From an uncultured Lachnospiraceae bacterium (lineage in GTDB: Bacteria > Bacillota > Clostridia > Lachnospirales > Lachnospiraceae): DNA of 64,000 nucleotides. Positions 61,173 to 64,000 of the stretch are shown in pieces. Position 1 is the stretch's first letter; every line of letters begins with the position of its first letter. The translations under genes and the position numbers were made by a program. A model generated the notes under the pieces. The model did not search any database. It saw only the letters and a program-made list of their open reading frames with translations, and was not told where the DNA came from. The stretch is taken from contig CAJUFQ010000004.1 in the NCBI GenBank assembly GCA_910585625.1, forward strand, positions 1-64,000, in the 5' to 3' direction.

Positions 61173-62707
61173 CACTCCTCCTGACTCCTCCTGACTCTGC
61201 TGCCCTCCTGAATCATCCTGTTGGAACTGCTGATAATCTCCTGCTCACTCGTCAGAAGCCCTTCCTCCAACGCCGCGTCCGTATTGTTTTTATCTAAAAC
61301 CTTCACATCCAGCCTTTGCACTGCTAATTCCGTCCCCAACACGCCCCGCTGTTCCTGCAAGATCAACACATAACTCCCATTCTGTTCCTCATGGAGCGCC
61401 TGCAAGGGGATGATGCACGTATAATCCTCGGAATTGGGCACGATTTCTGCAGTTACCATTACCCCTGCCTCGAAAACTCCTTGTGGTAAATCGACGGCAA
61501 CATCTAATAACATATTGTCCTGCTCATTTTCGGTCACGCTGGAAATTGTATAATCGCTGATGAAGTCTTTGCTCCCGGCTGCTTTCAGCTTCACTGGGCT
61601 TCCCTTGCTGACATAATCTTCTTCAAATTTGCTCACGGGAAACACAATCCTGCTGCCTGCAGAATCATCCGTCACCCGCATGGCTGCTCCCTCAGAAGTG
61701 AAATCCCCGGTACTCACCAATATCTGTGTAACCACACCGCTGACTCCCGCCGTTATCTCCCCCCCTGCTTTCTTCAAAGCGAGAAGCTTATTTAATGCAA
61801 GATCCTGCTGCTGCCTGGTAATCTCGTTCTGTTTCTGCGTGCTGTCCGCCGCACTCTGGGGCCTTGCCGCATCTTCTATCGCTCTTGCAGCCGCCCGCAC
61901 ATTATCTGCTCTTGAGGAAACTGCCACATCATAAGCTGCTTTTGCCTCCGCTGCCGCCTGCTCCAGGGAAGATTTTCTTGCTTCCCACTCCTCTGCGCCA
62001 GAGCCTTCTTCCGCTGATGGCGGAGCTTGAGTCTGGACGGAGCTGCCGTCCGCTGATGACGGAGATTGCGGATGGCTGACGTCCTCCTCCGATGTCTGAA
62101 GCCCGGACTGCCCTGCGTCTGCCGTAGCGCCTTCCTGCCCGGAACCCGCCTGGTCGGACAGGCTGTCCCCGCCGCCCTCTGGCTCTGGCTTTGGCGTGCT
62201 GCTCAGGAACTGCTGCAATGCCCATTCTGCATCATCCCAGGCCTTCTTAGCTTCCGCCACCAACGAATCCCCCTGCGTCACGGCTTGGTTGTAATCCTCC
62301 TGCGCACGTTGCCTGGCCATCGACTGGTTGCTCTGTTCAAATGATTTGGCGTTCTGCAAATCCTGGTTTTGGAGTTTCGTTTTTTCCAGCTCCTGCTGCG
62401 CCGCCAAAATCTGCTCCTCCAATTCTTCCATATCAATCAGAAACAGCACGTCTCCTGCTTTCACAGACTTTCCTTCCTGCACGCAGATTTCCTTTACCCG
62501 CTGCCCGCTCTCTGTATAAACAGCAGTTTCCTTTCCCGCCTGCACCCTGCCAATCGCCGTCACCTTATGCTCAATCGTCCCCGGCGATATCCTGACTGTC
62601 TCCACACGTGCCATGGACGCCCCGCTGACCGCCCGCGACAATATGGTAAATACAAGCATGACCGCCAGGAAGCCGCCAAATAGTTTCATTACTTTCTTTC
62701 TATCCAT
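61172..62707 (-). CDS. HlyD/MacA-family membrane fusion protein (efflux adaptor)
   Basis: A 511-residue membrane-anchored adaptor: helix MKLFGGFLAVMLVFTILSRA, then the lipoyl half-motif GTIEHKVTAIGRVQAGKETAVYTESG, and the second half ITAGVSGVVTQILVSTGDFTSEG, with a beta-barrel domain to the end. The coiled-coil hairpin between about 100 and 310 is interrupted by a low-complexity insert rich in Glu, Gly, Ser, Pro and Gln (about 165-235), which is unusual. ATG at 62707 follows AAAGGGATC; a TTG lies one codon earlier. It starts 14 bases after the MalG-like gene and is coupled to the MacB-like gene. Confidence 0.9.
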   Translation of the reverse strand: MDRKKVMKLFGGFLAVMLVFTILSRAVSGASMARVETVRISPGTIEHKVTAIGRVQAGKETAVYTESGQRVKEICVQEGKSVKAGDVLFLIDMEELEEQILAAQQELEKTKLQNQDLQNAKSFEQSNQSMARQRAQEDYNQAVTQGDSLVAEAKKAWDDAEWALQQFLSSTPKPEPEGGGDSLSDQAGSGQEGATADAGQSGLQTSEEDVSHPQSPSSADGSSVQTQAPPSAEEGSGAEEWEARKSSLEQAAAEAKAAYDVAVSSRADNVRAAARAIEDAARPQSAADSTQKQNEITRQQQDLALNKLLALKKAGGEITAGVSGVVTQILVSTGDFTSEGAAMRVTDDSAGSRIVFPVSKFEEDYVSKGSPVKLKAAGSKDFISDYTISSVTENEQDNMLLDVAVDLPQGVFEAGVMVTAEIVPNSEDYTCIIPLQALHEEQNGSYVLILQEQRGVLGTELAVQRLDVKVLDKNNTDAALEEGLLTSEQEIISSSNRMIQEGSRVRRSQEE

Positions 62708-62721
62708 CAATCGATCCCTTT

Positions 62722-63663
62722 CTATTCCTTCACCGCCCCGGCCATAATCCCCTGCTCCAAATAATCCCGCCCGCCCAAAAACACCAGTACCGCCGGCAGG
62801 AACGTAATCACTGACGCTGCAAATGCCATGCCAGACTTGCTGACATCCGTGATGTCCGGCAGGAAAATCGACAGCGGAAACAAGCTCTTTTCCTTGAGAA
62901 ATGTCAAGGGCTGCTCAATCAGGCTCCAATATTCCAAAAACCCTAACACCATGCAGGCAATAATCCCAGAAGAGCCGACCGGCAGGGCGAGGTACGCAAA
63001 AAGCTGCCATTCCCTGGCCCCGTCCAGCTTTGCCGACTCAATCAGGCTGTCCGGGATTTCCGAGAAAAAACGGTACATGATAAACACCGGAAATGTGGAA
63101 AAAACGCCGGGCAATATAACGCCCCACAAGCTGTCCGTAAGCCTAAAGAAATCCAATACCAGGTAATTCGAAAGCATCAGCACCTGGAAAGGCAGCAGCA
63201 TCAGTATCAAATAAAGCAGGAAAAACCCTCTCTTCCATGGAAACTCATATTTGGCAAACCCCCAGGCAGCCATTGTCCCCACCACAAGCTGCCCTATCAG
63301 GACGCCGGCTGTGATTTTGACAGAATTCCAAAACATGACGAAGAACTTCGGGGAATCCAGTAATATTTCCACATAATGCTTCAGGGTTGGGAATTTCGGC
63401 AGCAATGGAAACGCCGCATAGCCTTCGCTTCCCAGAAACACCGCTCCCAGATAACCGGCAAGCTCATCATTTCCCATAAAAGATCCCGAAACCAGAAAAA
63501 CAATGGGACAGAGGATAATGGCCGCCAACAGCGACAAAAATGCCCACAGCAGCATACTCCCAATCTGCCGCCTTACCCGCAAATGTCTGCGTTGCAAAGC
63601 GTTCCGGACATGGACACGTCTTTTCTCTGCCTGCCGCTTCTCTTGTATCCGCCTGATTTCCAT
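62722..63663 (-). CDS. Carbohydrate ABC transporter permease, MalG type
   Basis: A 313-residue inner-membrane permease of the CUT1 family. A basic 35-residue N-terminus precedes six helices. The EAA loop ESAKLDGAREWQLFAYLALPVG (core SAKLDGAREW) docks the ATPase. Together with the upstream MalF-like protein it would import an oligosaccharide or glycoside delivered by a binding protein, which must be encoded beyond the window if present. AGAGGAGG precedes ATG, 12 bases after the partner gene. It is in an operon with an HlyD adaptor, an unusual combination. Confidence 0.92.
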   Translation of the reverse strand: MEIRRIQEKRQAEKRRVHVRNALQRRHLRVRRQIGSMLLWAFLSLLAAIILCPIVFLVSGSFMGNDELAGYLGAVFLGSEGYAAFPLLPKFPTLKHYVEILLDSPKFFVMFWNSVKITAGVLIGQLVVGTMAAWGFAKYEFPWKRGFFLLYLILMLLPFQVLMLSNYLVLDFFRLTDSLWGVILPGVFSTFPVFIMYRFFSEIPDSLIESAKLDGAREWQLFAYLALPVGSSGIIACMVLGFLEYWSLIEQPLTFLKEKSLFPLSIFLPDITDVSKSGMAFAASVITFLPAVLVFLGGRDYLEQGIMAGAVKE

Positions 63664-63675
63664 CTATGCCTCCTC

Positions 63676-64000
63676 TCAGACCAAATCTTTGCTGTCCCAC
63701 GCTTTCTGCAAAAGCAGGATCAATACCAGCAAGACCACGCTCTCCAGCACTGCCGCCGCCGCCATTTTGTCAAAGGAAAAGTTACGGAACCAGTTGTTGA
63801 ACAGATGCTGCATCATGTAAATGCTCTCATGGGGATAATCCCCGGCAACCAAATAAGCCTCACGAAAAACCTTAAAAGAATTGAGAAAAGACAGAACGGT
63901 GATAGTATAGAGCGACGGCTTCAAGTTAGGCAACGTGATATAAAAGAAACACTGCCCTTCCCCAGCCCCATCCACACGCGCCGCCTCATAAATGTTTGTA
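63676..64000 (-). CDS. Carbohydrate ABC transporter permease, MalF type (C-terminal part)
   Basis: Only the last 107 residues are in the window; the start is beyond position 64000. The visible part opens within the EAA loop (NIYEAARVDGAGEGQCFFY, then ITLPNLKP), followed by the last two helices. MYEAARVDGA-like sequence is diagnostic for MalF/UgpA-type subunits. The MalG-type gene follows after 12 bases. Confidence 0.9.
   Translation of the reverse strand, partial: TNIYEAARVDGAGEGQCFFYITLPNLKPSLYTITVLSFLNSFKVFREAYLVAGDYPHESIYMMQHLFNNWFRNFSFDKMAAAAVLESVVLLVLILLLQKAWDSKDLV

Overview
The window looks like chromosome of an anaerobic, endospore-forming, gut-type Lachnospiraceae (Clostridia). This is inferred from spoVT, a DUF4321 protein, BioB plus BioY without a full biotin pathway, ThiT, an E. 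coli-like beta-glucuronidase, glutamate dehydrogenase GdhA, strong AGGAGG ribosome sites, consensus sigma-A promoters and roughly 50 percent GC. The species cannot be named from the sequence alone.

Layout. 1-675: 3' end of a tyrosine recombinase facing a tRNA-Pro(CGG), the right edge of an integrated element. 720-4382: a MarR regulator with citrate synthase, and an HD-GYP c-di-GMP phosphodiesterase. 4462-9868: a glucuronide locus (SDR, GPH symporter, beta-glucuronidase) with a divergent ROK repressor and palindromic operators. 9913-18529: housekeeping genes (murA, a PrcB-like lipoprotein, plsC, murF, ddl, hpf, an SDR, greA, galM). 18644-26505: a tandem hemerythrin protein and a 2249-residue secreted polysaccharide lyase with a ricin-type domain, four LamG-like domains, FIVAR repeats and a lysine-rich tail. 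26797-28450: bioB and bioY behind a BirA-type operator. 28445-29581: a decayed response regulator and FtsX permease. 29632-35790: gdhA, thiT, DUF6512, a chemoreceptor, an orphan protein and a NimA-like flavoprotein, with two related MITE-like hairpin elements and a structured leader. 35853-42377: glucokinase and an intact response regulator/kinase/ABC ATPase/FtsX system. 42514-47314: a yhaO-yhaN-PBP1A operon. 47520-52165: polysaccharide deacetylase, spoVT, a soluble PocR chemoreceptor, a two-domain PPK2 and a DUF4321 protein. 52300-60014: a blaI/M56 peptidase operon carrying two paralogous FtsX-type permeases with no ATPase. 60111-64000: an operon joining sugar-importer permeases (MalF- and MalG-like) to an HlyD adaptor and a MacB-like permease; it continues past the right edge.

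The genes form several envelope and carbohydrate modules. The glucuronidase locus and the giant lyase suggest use of uronic-acid glycans, an inference because they are about 13 kb apart. Two FtsX systems, one intact and one decayed, plus the BlaI-controlled pair point to repeated gain and loss of envelope-stress or peptide-efflux transporters. The least conventional parts are the right-end transporter operons, the MITE-like families, the leader at 35152-35253 and the operators over the thiT and ROK promoters.
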